This document shows, piece by piece, positions 1-9,739 of a DNA stretch of 30,149 nt. The notes under the pieces were generated by a model that was not told the DNA's origin, did no database searches, and was given only the letters and a program-made list of their open reading frames with translations. The position numbers were made by a program, and so were the translations under genes. Position 1 is the first letter of the stretch; each line of letters begins with the position of its first letter. Origin of the DNA: a virus; IMG/VR virus record IMGVR_UViG_3300038429_000186, positions 1 to 30,149 of that record; one strand, 5' to 3'.

Positions 1-3000
1 CCAATCGGCCTTGTTCAATTCCATCCGCGTCAGTTTCAATGAGTCAAATCCTCTTGAACCGCCAGTGAATTTGCCAAACATTTTCCCATACAATCCATAG
101 TCAGTATAAACTTCGTTCGGATCAATATTCGCTCCGGCATCTTTCCAAGTTTGGAAATCCGGGTCGGTTTTCAGTTTGTAAATGATGACTTCGTGGTATT
201 TGGGACTTAACCACATCGGAAACTGTCGAATAAAATTCCTCCACCAAATTACCGAAGCATTGGGTCTAAAAATCAATCCCCCTGCATGGGTGATCATGCC
301 GACCGTGCCGTGATACAAAACAGCAACAGCACGGGTTAAATGATAAGTGTCAGCCAGCCCTTCAACGACTTTTTCCGCTGTGGTTCTGTGCGCGATACGA
401 TATTTTTCAGCCGCATTTGACCATTCCTTCTTCGCAGCATCAGCCTTTGAGGTTGCAGTTGCCACTTTCTGCAAAGCGGCTTGTGTTTTTATCGAAGAAA
501 CACGTTTCGGCTTTGGTTTGAAATCTTGCCTTGCCGCCCGGTCTAAATAATCCGCAGTCCGGTTTGCCAGTTGCGTGAGGCGACGATTGACAGCAATTTC
601 TTCCGGCGATTTTTGCGGCTTACGAAGCTCCCTAATCTGGTCATTCAGGTCGTCGCGCCTCTTTTTCAGTGCATCAAGTTCGGGAGTTGAAGGTTTGACT
701 GGTTGTTTTTTTACAGCAATGTCACCGGATTTTATCTGCTTCTCTTTTTCAGCGATGGATTTTTCGAGCGCATCCTTTTCATGCTCAATTTCTTTGGCGC
801 GTTGTTCCCGCTGAAAATCTTCATTCAAAGACTGCAATTCTTTGAATTCAGCTTTTGCAGCATCACGACGAGCTTTTATTGCTTCCAATTCCTTACTCGT
901 TAAAGGCTTCTTGGCTTGCGGCTTGGCAAACTTACCCTGCTTGGCGTCAACCAGTTTTTGTTCCCAATCCTTCGCGCTCTTTTCCGCTGCCGCCGTTGCC
1001 ATTTTCAACTTTTGCGCGTCACTCAAAGTTCGATTGCCAAAAATCTCCCGATTCTGTTTTTCCAATTCAGCAATTTCCGCTTTGTTCCTTAAAGTTTCCT
1101 CGTTGTCTGGCGATGGTGTTTTCTCACGGACAATTCGCTTGCGTGTGGAATTTTCAAACTTCAAGTCGGCGATGCGGTTTTTTTGCCGAGTCAACTTGGC
1201 TTCCAAAGCGGATCGCAACTGCGTGGCCGGGTCGGTAGTAACAATTCCAAGTTGCCGTTTTAGTTCATTGATTTGAGCTATCCTTCGACGAAGTAAGTCA
1301 GTTGCCTTTGCGCGACCGAAACCCGTCATAAGTCCGGGAAGTCCCTTTTGCAATCGCTCAATGGTTGAAAGTTTCTGCTGCTCCGAACGCGCTTCCGCCA
1401 TGCGAATCTTAATAGGGTCTTGGGTCGCCGGTTTGAACTTCCCATATTGAGTCCACGCATCACGCGATTCGACAGGAGAAATTTCAGGAATGAAATCTTT
1501 CAAAACTTCGTGAACCGCCGCGTCAATTTCCTCGCCCTTGATGTCTTTTGGAACTCGGCCACTTTCAACTTCTTGGCGGACGAAATTCTTGGCAATCGCA
1601 TTTGCGTAACGACCGATGTTTACGTCGCCTTCACCATCCGCCACTGCTTCCCTAATGCCTTCGACGATGGCCTTTTTCTCGGAGACATGATCGCGCGCAC
1701 CAACCTTGGGACGAGTAGCACGTTTTGCCTTTTCAGCAGCGGGGCCAACTCCGGCAATCTTTTTGAATCCTGCATCAAGACTTTGATTTGCTTTCGCCCA
1801 AATTGTTTGAAGCAGCGATTTTATGCCGTCCCCAAAAGTTGACGCCATTTCAGTCGCCCAATCTGCCGACATTTCTGCTCCTGAAATTCCCTTTTCAAAC
1901 ATTTTGCTCGCGCCAAAAATCACAGCATCATCGAAATCCTCCGGGTGAAGCGGGACACCGGAAAACATCGAGGTCGTTCCGTTATGCCGCGCCCTGATTC
2001 TTTCAAGGGCGGCATCGGCATTGGTCTTGAAATAATTTTTCAGCTTTTCAGCCACAAGCCGAACGTGCGGCTCGACTGGTTCAACCTTTTCCTTCGGTTC
2101 TCTGCCAACTGAATCAATCAAATCTTCACGGGCGCGATTTGCCTCCGCATCGGCCTCTGCCGCACGATATTCAGCCTCGTCTTTTAACCTCTGTTTTTCG
2201 GCGGCATCAATCCGTTCAAATTCAGTTTTGATAAAAGCCTCATCCGCCTCCGTCAACGGATGGCTGGTTTTCTTTTGGAAGTCATACCGCATTGATTCCA
2301 AGTTGTAACTGTCACCAACCATGTTTCGTAGAGCGGCAAGTCCGCGTGCAGTTTCCGACTTGGCGGGCGCAATCACTTTTTCCAGAGTGTTCAAATCTTC
2401 GTCCACTCGGTTTTTTTGCTCCGTTAAACGCTGTAAAGCCTCTGCGCGATTTGGAAATTGTCTGGCATCATCGGCGGCTACTGCCATTTCCCTTGCCAAC
2501 CTTGACCTCTCATAAGTCAATTCGGCTTCCCGATACAAAAGCATGGCAACATCACCATCCGACAGTGGCTTAACTTCACCCGCAACCTGGTCGCTCATCA
2601 TGGTGTTGACCAGTTTTGCGGGAGCTTGAGGATCATTGTCAACTTTTGCCAATGCCGCCTGCCACACTTCAGTTTTGAAACTTCTCCGGCCAACTGACGA
2701 AAGCGGTTCTTCACCACGCGCCGCTCGTTGTGCATCAATGGCAGTGATTTTTATTCCAGTAGGCGTGCTTGAACTCGAACGTAAATCTTCCGGCGTTGAT
2801 GCGCCCAATGGTGTGTGCGTCTCTGGCGGCTTCGGCTGAAATAGTTCCGATTGATTCTTTGACTGAAATTCTTCGTTAGCTTTTCTGTCGGCTTCAGACT
2901 TTGCCTTCCCCTTCGTTTCCAGCTTCACTGGCGAGGGGGATTGTTTGGATTTGAGTTCGTTGTTCTTCGCAACAATCCAATCTTGCGCCTCCTCGATTGA

Positions 3001-4506
3001 GGCATCCATTTCCTGCAATTCGTGCTCCGTTTCCGGCGTAGCATTCTTGACGTAAATCGTGTGCGAATCTTCTTCGCTGGCAAAAGCTCGGTTGGAATGG
3101 TCACGGATTGAGATTTGATGCGACTCACCATTTGGAAACTTGGCCGTGATGTAAATTGACCCACCAGACGTTCGGCGAGCTTCGACCTGAACGCCTGGCG
3201 GCGAGTAGATTTTTTGCAGGTCGCTTTCAATCGCCTTTGCAGAAACGAGAAACTTTTCAGTGGATTTTTTGGATGCTGGAATATCTTCATTGTTGTCAAT
3301 GTCCATGAATTTATCAGCAGCATCCAGCACTTCATTTCTTGATTGGTTCGCTTGAAATATCGCCTCTTTATCCGATAACACTCCCCCCACCTTCGTTTCT
3401 GTCGGAACTGGCGAGGCGGTGGGGGTTGGTTTTGAATTTCTTTCAAGTGTGTCAATGAAGTCTTTATAGTGCCAAGAATCGGTTCCTCTAACACCTTCGC
3501 TGTCTTTTACCAAGACCGGCTCGCCTGTTTGCTTGTTTGACCAGACACCATTTGAGTTTTTTTCATATTCATAACCAGCTTTATCAACCGCTGTCGCTAC
3601 GATTGTCGGCTGGGCTGGAACTGGCGCAGCGGTGGAGGGCGGCTCATCAGATGGCGGTGCGACGGGTTTTGCTCCTTTTCCAAGTTGATGTCTTTCGCCC
3701 ATTGTTCCCAAAAGGAACATTGAGCCAACATTACCAACGGCGTCAATCCACGCATCACGCTGTTGGTCTTTTGGCAATGAAAAGATTTGAGTGACTTGTT
3801 GCGCTCCAATAGTTGCTGCTGCACCGCTTGCGCCACCAACTTTATTCAAAGCTGCCTTCGCAACATCGGAAGTGACACCCGCCTTTGCTGCAATCGCTTC
3901 TGTTATCGCTCCTGAATACTTTCCAATGACAGGTAACACTCCGGCAACCACAGCCAGTTTCGGATCAAAACCGTTTGGGGTTGTCCCGAAAGCCATTGCG
4001 CCGAGCAGCGGGTCTGCTGCAAACGCCGCCATTTGTGGAGTGGATTGTATTGTTCCAGCCGTCCCCGCATACGCCGCCCGCGCCACAACCGACATCTTTT
4101 TCATTTCACTCTCAACTGGCATCGGCCTGTCCATCGTAGCAGCTTCGAGATTCCTGAATTTGTTTTCGCCAGTCTTAATCGGAAGTGTGCCAATATCCGC
4201 CAGCGTGCCGGTTATCATCTTTCCTTCACGGGAAAGTCCTTTCCCGATTTCAGGAACTACGCCAGTTTGAGGATCAACAACAGCACGAAGAAAATCCGAT
4301 GACTTTTGCCCTTCATCATAGTCCTTTGAAGCCTTGTCGTAATCTTCAAAACTTGCAAAGCCTGGCGGCGGTTTCAGTTTCAGACTGTCGGCGGCAGAAG
4401 GTTCAGGACTTCCAATAAGTTTGTCGGCATCATCCAGCGAAAGTGTTTTGGGAGTGCTGCCGGAAACTGCTTCATCAGCTTCATCCAATGTGAGTGTTGC
4501 TGGCAT
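1..4506 (-). CDS. Giant phage internal/structural polyvalent-type protein, 3' end outside window
   Basis: The minus strand is open without a stop from the ATG at 4506 to base 1, giving at least 1502 residues; the C-terminus is missing. The N-terminal 60 residues hold two LTLDEAD/LSLDDAD-like motifs. An Ala/Gly-rich stretch at about 155-260 could be membrane-active. From about 640 onward the protein is highly charged and helical, with strong coiled-coil character at about 1060-1390. The segment with RDAWTQYGKF (about 1015) and the visible C-terminal part (about 1390-1500, aromatic, with FRPNASVIWWRNF and YGLYGKMFGKF) resemble, from memory, conserved blocks of very large phage polyvalent or internal proteins. 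It is the last visible gene of the minus virion operon, 4 bases after the previous stop. The likely role is an ejected internal or tail-associated protein; no enzyme motif was recognised. The frame is certain, the function is inferred. Confidence 0.8.
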   Translation of the reverse strand, partial: MPATLTLDEADEAVSGSTPKTLSLDDADKLIGSPEPSAADSLKLKPPPGFASFEDYDKASKDYDEGQKSSDFLRAVVDPQTGVVPEIGKGLSREGKMITGTLADIGTLPIKTGENKFRNLEAATMDRPMPVESEMKKMSVVARAAYAGTAGTIQSTPQMAAFAADPLLGAMAFGTTPNGFDPKLAVVAGVLPVIGKYSGAITEAIAAKAGVTSDVAKAALNKVGGASGAAATIGAQQVTQIFSLPKDQQRDAWIDAVGNVGSMFLLGTMGERHQLGKGAKPVAPPSDEPPSTAAPVPAQPTIVATAVDKAGYEYEKNSNGVWSNKQTGEPVLVKDSEGVRGTDSWHYKDFIDTLERNSKPTPTASPVPTETKVGGVLSDKEAIFQANQSRNEVLDAADKFMDIDNNEDIPASKKSTEKFLVSAKAIESDLQKIYSPPGVQVEARRTSGGSIYITAKFPNGESHQISIRDHSNRAFASEEDSHTIYVKNATPETEHELQEMDASIEEAQDWIVAKNNELKSKQSPSPVKLETKGKAKSEADRKANEEFQSKNQSELFQPKPPETHTPLGASTPEDLRSSSSTPTGIKITAIDAQRAARGEEPLSSVGRRSFKTEVWQAALAKVDNDPQAPAKLVNTMMSDQVAGEVKPLSDGDVAMLLYREAELTYERSRLAREMAVAADDARQFPNRAEALQRLTEQKNRVDEDLNTLEKVIAPAKSETARGLAALRNMVGDSYNLESMRYDFQKKTSHPLTEADEAFIKTEFERIDAAEKQRLKDEAEYRAAEADAEANRAREDLIDSVGREPKEKVEPVEPHVRLVAEKLKNYFKTNADAALERIRARHNGTTSMFSGVPLHPEDFDDAVIFGASKMFEKGISGAEMSADWATEMASTFGDGIKSLLQTIWAKANQSLDAGFKKIAGVGPAAEKAKRATRPKVGARDHVSEKKAIVEGIREAVADGEGDVNIGRYANAIAKNFVRQEVESGRVPKDIKGEEIDAAVHEVLKDFIPEISPVESRDAWTQYGKFKPATQDPIKIRMAEARSEQQKLSTIERLQKGLPGLMTGFGRAKATDLLRRRIAQINELKRQLGIVTTDPATQLRSALEAKLTRQKNRIADLKFENSTRKRIVREKTPSPDNEETLRNKAEIAELEKQNREIFGNRTLSDAQKLKMATAAAEKSAKDWEQKLVDAKQGKFAKPQAKKPLTSKELEAIKARRDAAKAEFKELQSLNEDFQREQRAKEIEHEKDALEKSIAEKEKQIKSGDIAVKKQPVKPSTPELDALKKRRDDLNDQIRELRKPQKSPEEIAVNRRLTQLANRTADYLDRAARQDFKPKPKRVSSIKTQAALQKVATATSKADAAKKEWSNAAEKYRIAHRTTAEKVVEGLADTYHLTRAVAVLYHGTVGMITHAGGLIFRPNASVIWWRNFIRQFPMWLSPKYHEVIIYKLKTDPDFQTWKDAGANIDPNEVYTDYGLYGKMFGKFTGGSRGFDSLKLTRMELNKADW

Positions 4507-4510
4507 TGTG

Positions 4511-5272
4511 TCATTGCTCGATGAACTGCGTTCCATCCCATGAATAGGTTTTACCCTTAATGGAATACAACTGATCTTTCACCGGCTTCAAGCCTTTTGT
4601 GTAGGGAATAGCCGTAGGCGTTCCTGGCAGATTCGTCCCCGTGCCCTGCGTCAAGGTTGAGGCGGCGGATTTATTTCGGTATCTGTCGAAAATCTCCGTT
4701 CGCTGATTCATGTAATCGTCAAGGCGCGTTTGCATTGCCGCCCTGTCTTTATCCGTCACGGCTGTCTGATACGCCTTGTAGTCAGTCATTATTTTTTGAC
4801 GAAGCAGACTCTCATTTGCCTTATCTTCCGGGGACATTGTGGTGAGGATTTTTTCTTCCTCCTGTTTTTGCTTCAAAGCCAGCATGTCTTTGGCGGTCTG
4901 GTTTCTGTCCTCCTGGTTGTCGAGAATACCTTGATGATAGTCAGCCGTGTCCGCATCTCGATTTGCTGTCAAACCTAGCCGCGCATTTCCAAGTTGGCCG
5001 CTCTGGTCAATTTTTTCCTGACCTAGTAACCCAGCCTGTTTCATTTGTGCCAACCTGAGTGCCATCCCCGCAGCCAGTTGGTCGTTTCGAGTTTGGGCAT
5101 TTTGAGTGTCCAACTGAAAACGATCCCGCTGCAAAGCAGATGCCGCTTTTCGTTGTTGAACTTCATCGGCAAGCCGTTGGCGTTCGATGTCAAGCTGCGC
5201 TCCACGAGCGGCAAGATTACCCCATTCTTGAGTGTTGATATTGAGCCAAGGCGCGAGTTGTCCTAGTGCCAT
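4511..5272 (-). CDS. Hypothetical virion-operon protein, coiled-coil rich
   Basis: A 253-residue protein that I do not recognise. Residues 20-180 are almost entirely charged and helical (ERQRLADEVQQRK, LALKQKQEEEKIL), which suggests a long coiled coil. The last 50 residues change to a Thr/Gly/Pro linker ending in a small beta-type tail with YSIKGKTYSWDGTQFIEQ. It starts at the ATG at 5272, 9 bases after the preceding stop, with no Shine-Dalgarno sequence, so translation is probably coupled. It lies between a Gly/Ser-rich protein and the giant protein in the structural operon, which suggests an internal virion or tail-assembly role. No signal peptide, membrane segment or catalytic motif was seen. 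Confidence 0.75.
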   Translation of the reverse strand: MALGQLAPWLNINTQEWGNLAARGAQLDIERQRLADEVQQRKAASALQRDRFQLDTQNAQTRNDQLAAGMALRLAQMKQAGLLGQEKIDQSGQLGNARLGLTANRDADTADYHQGILDNQEDRNQTAKDMLALKQKQEEEKILTTMSPEDKANESLLRQKIMTDYKAYQTAVTDKDRAAMQTRLDDYMNQRTEIFDRYRNKSAASTLTQGTGTNLPGTPTAIPYTKGLKPVKDQLYSIKGKTYSWDGTQFIEQ

Positions 5273-5281
5273 AAAATTATG

Positions 5282-6322
5282 TTAATAACCGTAAAGTGAT
5301 TCCGGGTCATTGTTATACAAAGCCGATGTTATGTCCGAGCCGAGTGTTGGATTCGATGACGCATAAGAGTTATCGCCGGAATACATATTTTGCTGTATGT
5401 AGTCTGCCGGATTGCTGTCTGACGATGTTGGGCTATATCCCGCAAGCATCTGTTGCAGCAACGCGGCATAGCCCGTGTTTGCACCTGAATTTGTTGGGCT
5501 GTAACCACTATTTTTTTGAGTAGCTGAACTCGGACTGGAACTGGACGAACCAATACCTTGACCAAGTGCGACAGCTTCCCATGCCGCGAGTGTTGGGTTT
5601 GCAGCCGCAGCATTTTTTGCGTTGCTGTCAGCAATCGTTGCAGCCAAATCCTGACTCGTCTGCATCCCTCCACTGGTCGAAAGGAACTGGTTGAGATTTG
5701 TCGCCCCGGCCTGTTGCAATTCTTCCTGCGTCAACCCAAGCGTTTTCAAAAGTGATTCATTGACCAAGCCGGTGTTTCCGCCCTGCCCCAAAGTAAGACC
5801 GCGCGCCGCAGCAGAGTTTTCAAGATTCTCGGTTGTGGTTGGTGACAGAGTTCCGGCCAACTCTGAATTGATGTTCCCCATGTTCGACGTGACCGCCGCC
5901 GGCATACCAGGAATGTTCTGTTCCTGTTCCCAGACTGACGGTGGTATGCCGAGTGCGCCGGGAACTTGACCGAATGTCGTTCCACCACCTTCAGTCGGCG
6001 TCGGATTCAAACTGAATGCAGTTGTTCCGCCGCCGGAAGTGCCTGTGCCTGTCGAACCGCCACCATAATCACCGCCAATGCCGCCCGCGGCGCCATTGAA
6101 ATAACTGCCCGTGCCGGACGCAGGATTAAATCCGTTCGTTCCAGCAGAGGGATTCCCGAACTGACTCATAATCTCTTGTCCTGCGATGCTTCCATAAGAA
6201 CCCGCAGCAGCAATAGCATCTTCCCAACTGCCCGGATTGTAGGCTCCGGTCGTTGGGGCTGGACTGTTGGTGTAGCCGGTGATAAGACCGTTGAAATCGT
6301 AAATCGGAGCTTGTGCTGGCAT
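5282..6322 (-). CDS. Hypothetical Gly/Ser/Asn/Thr-rich virion-operon protein
   Basis: A 346-residue protein of low complexity. Residues 60-110 are Gly/Ser/Thr-rich (GGDYGGGSTGTGTSGGG). The middle contains short helical blocks such as SLLKTLGLTQEELQQAG. The C-terminal 100 residues are Ser/Asn/Tyr-rich. There is no signal peptide, unlike the two fibre genes upstream. The ATG at 6322 is preceded by a GAAGGA Shine-Dalgarno-like sequence, one of the clearer ones here, and lies 2 bases after the previous stop. The flexible composition fits a minor virion or internal protein, but no family was recognised. Confidence 0.75.
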   Translation of the reverse strand: MPAQAPIYDFNGLITGYTNSPAPTTGAYNPGSWEDAIAAAGSYGSIAGQEIMSQFGNPSAGTNGFNPASGTGSYFNGAAGGIGGDYGGGSTGTGTSGGGTTAFSLNPTPTEGGGTTFGQVPGALGIPPSVWEQEQNIPGMPAAVTSNMGNINSELAGTLSPTTTENLENSAAARGLTLGQGGNTGLVNESLLKTLGLTQEELQQAGATNLNQFLSTSGGMQTSQDLAATIADSNAKNAAAANPTLAAWEAVALGQGIGSSSSSPSSATQKNSGYSPTNSGANTGYAALLQQMLAGYSPTSSDSNPADYIQQNMYSGDNSYASSNPTLGSDITSALYNNDPESLYGY

Positions 6323-6324
6323 AA

Positions 6325-7320
6325 TTAAAAAATCCTTCTTCGTTGCGGTGTTGAGTTTTGAAAGTATTCCACGACAAATTGTTCGTCCGGGAACCGCGTT
6401 TCCATGTCCCGATTCAATTCATGGATGGCCGATGACTCATACTGCGCCGCACCAGCAACGTCCCCAGCCTCTTTTTTGCGGATGGACAAAACCATGTCAC
6501 GCAACGCATCTTGATTTTCGATCAGCACATTGTCCGTGTCGGCCAACGCCGGAATGAAAGCCAGCTTCGCAACGACTGATATGAACGGCAATGGATGGTG
6601 AAGATGTCCGAACCCGTCCAGTCGCATCACGGTATATTCCGGCGTCTGCTCTGATGGCTGGTAAATTGACAATGGCAACAGGTTGCCGTTGTTATCATCC
6701 TGCTGGCAGGTGATGTAACCGTTGGATAAATCCTTGACCACACGCTGAATCTGGCCGAATTGGACGTTCGACACGTTCATGGGATAAGTCTGTCCCGGTG
6801 GAATAGCTAGAACCAATGTCGCTTGTGCCGGGTTGCCGCTTCCATCAACTCCGAAAATTGTAACATTGATGCCAACATCAAGCACGTTGTTTGATGTCGC
6901 CCGCACATACATCGGTTTGGTCGGGTTGATCTGGCTGGTGACAGGCGTTGTGCCGATGTTGTAAGCAACCCGTTTGTGATGGTGATGTTCCCCGCCGAAG
7001 TTGCCGCCTGTAAATTCATTGAACCAATGCCTGAATTCGTCGTTCCACGGGACGAATTTATACCAAAAGTTTTTGACTTCGGCATGATACCGCTCATTGA
7101 CGGCAAGAATGGACTCGATTTCGCGCGGGCAAATCAGGACGGGATGCGGCGACCAAACTACGGTCACAATCATCGGCTGCACAGTCGCCCACCAGTTGCC
7201 GCGCGTGATCAACTGGCGCGTTGCGTCGTTGACATACTCAACAAAGGCGGGCGATGTGGTGGCGATGCCGCATGACCGGCCAACCGGCCCCAACTTAACT
7301 TGTCCCATTGTTAAAAGCAT
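6325..7320 (-). CDS. Predicted virion structural protein (tail/connector-associated)
   Basis: A 331-residue protein. The N-terminal pattern (GRSCG...FVEYVNDATRQLITRGNWWATV, then VLICPREIESIL) resembles, from memory, a class of phage structural proteins that begin with a conserved 'VNxAxxxLxxxGxW' segment followed by a 'LPxEIExI' motif. The middle (about 130-210) looks beta-rich. The C-terminal third is helical (AALADTDNVLIENQDALRDMVLSIRKKEAGD). A HHHH run lies at about residue 112. The start is ATG 7320; an alternative is ATG 7308 (MGQVKLG). It begins 4 bases after the stop of the fibre gene, inside the structural operon. The exact virion location is unknown. Confidence 0.75.
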   Translation of the reverse strand: MLLTMGQVKLGPVGRSCGIATTSPAFVEYVNDATRQLITRGNWWATVQPMIVTVVWSPHPVLICPREIESILAVNERYHAEVKNFWYKFVPWNDEFRHWFNEFTGGNFGGEHHHHKRVAYNIGTTPVTSQINPTKPMYVRATSNNVLDVGINVTIFGVDGSGNPAQATLVLAIPPGQTYPMNVSNVQFGQIQRVVKDLSNGYITCQQDDNNGNLLPLSIYQPSEQTPEYTVMRLDGFGHLHHPLPFISVVAKLAFIPALADTDNVLIENQDALRDMVLSIRKKEAGDVAGAAQYESSAIHELNRDMETRFPDEQFVVEYFQNSTPQRRRIF

Positions 7321-7324
7321 ATTT

Positions 7325-9739
7325 CTAATGGCATATTGCGATAATGTTCACATTTTGAGAAATCACAGTGTTTGTTATGTATATGGTTGTGGCCCAACAA
7401 CCAGTCGCCGTAAATGTTATATTTGTCAACACAGTTGAATTCAATAGTACCACTCCATTGCTGCTACTATAAATAATAGCTCCGCTTGATGAGTTGTAAA
7501 TCTTGCAATCATTCGGAGTTGCTGGAAGCGCACTCCAACTCGGACTAGAGTAAGAACTATTTCCTGTGGTAAGACTAACAAAGCCGTAAGGAGAACCAGT
7601 AACCCCTCCGATATACCCCGACACCGCTTGAACTGGAGAATTGTATTGATAGTAAGCATTGACTGTCGCGTGAACGCCGCTGCTATTGGTTGTGTAGGTA
7701 ATAGCGACATTGTTTCCCGCGACGAGTGTTGTGACCAAGTTTGGTGTGAAAAGAATCTGGTTTGTGGAAATAGTTGACCAGTTCGTGAGATTTCCTGATT
7801 TGGGCTGTAATCCTGCCGTGCTGGAAGCGTAAAGATTTGTCGTGGAACCGAGCGTAACGGTTATCACCCCGCCATTCGTCGCAAAACTTGCCGTCATATT
7901 CGAGTTCACGGTGACACTTCCTACGAGTGCCTGATTCGTTCCCCAATGAAGCGCGATGGTGTTGACGTTGGTGGTGTTTGCCAAAGTCAGATAATTGCTC
8001 GAAGCGTTTAGCGTGGTAATGGTCGCATACGGCGCAATAGCGGATATGACGGATGAGGTTGTGGCGTAATACGCCGCCACATTGGACGACTGCAAATAAT
8101 TCTGGTTCGTCACAAAAGCAATAGTCGCAAGGCCGTTTGTTATCGCGCTTGTGACGGCTCCGTTTGTCGCAGTGTTCACATAGTTCGTCGTCGCCAATCC
8201 GTTCGTGATGCTCTGTGTAGCAAAACCATTTGTTGCCGTGTTCACATAAGCAATGGTCGCCAGACCGTTCGTAATGGACGATGTGACGAAACCATTGGTG
8301 GCTGGAATCACCGGCGCATTAGTGAATTTTGAATAGTTCAGATTGCTGGTCGTAGTTAAATAATTCCCCAAAAGATTATATGTTGAAGCTGCAACCGAAG
8401 ATAGTATCAAACCGTTGGTAAAGGCTTTCGCATTGGTGTAATCGTTGATGGCCGCCAGATAAGTCGCCCATGTGTTTGCGTTTGTGGTGAACGCGCCCCA
8501 TTGCGCCAGCGTAATTGCATAGAGGTTGGTTATGTAGGTGATGTTGGTCGCCGCAGGATCAAGGCCAACGGAATAAGAGTAACCGCCCGCCGACAAGTTC
8601 GACGAAACCAACAAACCACCGCCGTTGGTGATGAGTGTGATTACGCCGCTACCGAGCGCGGTCATGTTACTGACGGCGGATGATGTGATATATTTTGATG
8701 GATTATTTGAGTAGCTGTTGTTGACAATGTTTGTCATGGCAACCCCAGTCGCAAGGCCGTTTGTGACTGCGGCTTTCACCATTCCATTCGTAGCCGTGAT
8801 GACGTATTGAGTTGAGGCAAGCCCGTTGGTGATCGTGCCGCCAACAAAGCTCGACGCTGACGCAACAAGGCTTGTTGTTTGTGAAGCAACCCCATTTGAC
8901 GACAAAAGCAACTGAGTCTGTGTGGCCAAGTTGGTGTTCGACGGCGGGGGTAGTGTCTGGAAAACATTGGAGGCTTCGCCGTTGGTGTCCGCGTATTGAG
9001 AGAAATTGCTGATGGTCAACCCGCCAGCATTTTGCAACAGAGATTCGGTGATGTATGAGGCCGCAGCGGAATTAGCAAGTGTGACGGTTGGGGCTGGCGG
9101 GGCTGCAACGTGAAGTGTTTGCCAGTTTATCATGTTGGTAGAAACATATATTTCTACGCGGGTAGTTGCACGTCCTCTGATAGCATAACTCCTTGATGTA
9201 GTATAAACTATTGCGGTAACAAGAGAAAAGCTAGTAACGGGTTGAAGCTCTACAGAGGGAAGGACAGAAGCGTCTCCGCCTGTAACGAATTGGAATGTTC
9301 CGGGGGCGCATAAACCGTAACCAAGAAGGCAATCGTCGTTTGTTCCGAAGGTAATTGTGTAGGTCGTGTTGACTTGTAAAAATTGACCTAAGTAAAACTG
9401 GCGGACAGAATAATAAGACCCCGCAGGTATGACGTTTTCAAACGGCACTGTTTCTTGAATTTCGTAATACTGATTGGTATAAACAAGAGGATTAGTGGAC
9501 TGTAAATAATAATTCCCATTTGCCAATGATTCACCCGCACCTGACACAACATAGTATTGCTGTCCTTGTCCTTGTTGCTGCTGCAAAACACCATTTGCCG
9601 CCCCAGTGATGGCAAACGAAGGGTCTTTGTTGGTCGTGAATGTATTTTGCTTGATGCCAATGGGCGTCTGCGCCAAAGCCTTTGGACAAAAGATGGCTAG
9701 ACAAAAAATGGTAAGACAAATTTGGGCTATGTTTTTCAT
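7325..9739 (-). CDS. Secreted-type fibre/adhesin-like repeat protein (paralogue 2)
   Basis: An 804-residue protein using the ATG at 9739, which overlaps the previous stop as ATGA. The open frame extends 80 codons further upstream, but that part lies inside the neighbouring gene. The first 24 residues form a classic signal peptide (MKNIAQICLTIFCLAIFCPK, cleavage after ALA). The body is Asn/Thr/Ser/Ala-rich. It carries imperfect 22-residue repeats of the type TNGLATTNYVNTATNGFVT in at least two groups (about 260-340 and 460-560), typical of trimeric beta or coiled fibre shafts. The C-terminal 150 residues are non-repetitive, end in a hydrophobic-A-I-C-H tail, and probably form the tip. It is clearly paralogous to the gene at 9736-11553. 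It is probably a host-recognition fibre. The signal peptide is unusual for a phage structural protein. Confidence 0.8.
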   Translation of the reverse strand: MKNIAQICLTIFCLAIFCPKALAQTPIGIKQNTFTTNKDPSFAITGAANGVLQQQQGQGQQYYVVSGAGESLANGNYYLQSTNPLVYTNQYYEIQETVPFENVIPAGSYYSVRQFYLGQFLQVNTTYTITFGTNDDCLLGYGLCAPGTFQFVTGGDASVLPSVELQPVTSFSLVTAIVYTTSRSYAIRGRATTRVEIYVSTNMINWQTLHVAAPPAPTVTLANSAAASYITESLLQNAGGLTISNFSQYADTNGEASNVFQTLPPPSNTNLATQTQLLLSSNGVASQTTSLVASASSFVGGTITNGLASTQYVITATNGMVKAAVTNGLATGVAMTNIVNNSYSNNPSKYITSSAVSNMTALGSGVITLITNGGGLLVSSNLSAGGYSYSVGLDPAATNITYITNLYAITLAQWGAFTTNANTWATYLAAINDYTNAKAFTNGLILSSVAASTYNLLGNYLTTTSNLNYSKFTNAPVIPATNGFVTSSITNGLATIAYVNTATNGFATQSITNGLATTNYVNTATNGAVTSAITNGLATIAFVTNQNYLQSSNVAAYYATTSSVISAIAPYATITTLNASSNYLTLANTTNVNTIALHWGTNQALVGSVTVNSNMTASFATNGGVITVTLGSTTNLYASSTAGLQPKSGNLTNWSTISTNQILFTPNLVTTLVAGNNVAITYTTNSSGVHATVNAYYQYNSPVQAVSGYIGGVTGSPYGFVSLTTGNSSYSSPSWSALPATPNDCKIYNSSSGAIIYSSSNGVVLLNSTVLTNITFTATGCWATTIYITNTVISQNVNIIAICH

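Noticed and set aside
2925-3494. 189-aa minus-strand ORF in another frame
   Set aside because: It lies wholly inside the 1502-codon minus frame of the giant protein. Its composition (Arg/Lys/Pro-rich, no motif) is that of a shadow frame.
347-4418. Plus-strand ORFs opposite the giant gene
   Set aside because: They overlap the strong minus frame, show no motif or coupling, and are rich in Ser/Phe/Cys as expected of antisense shadows.
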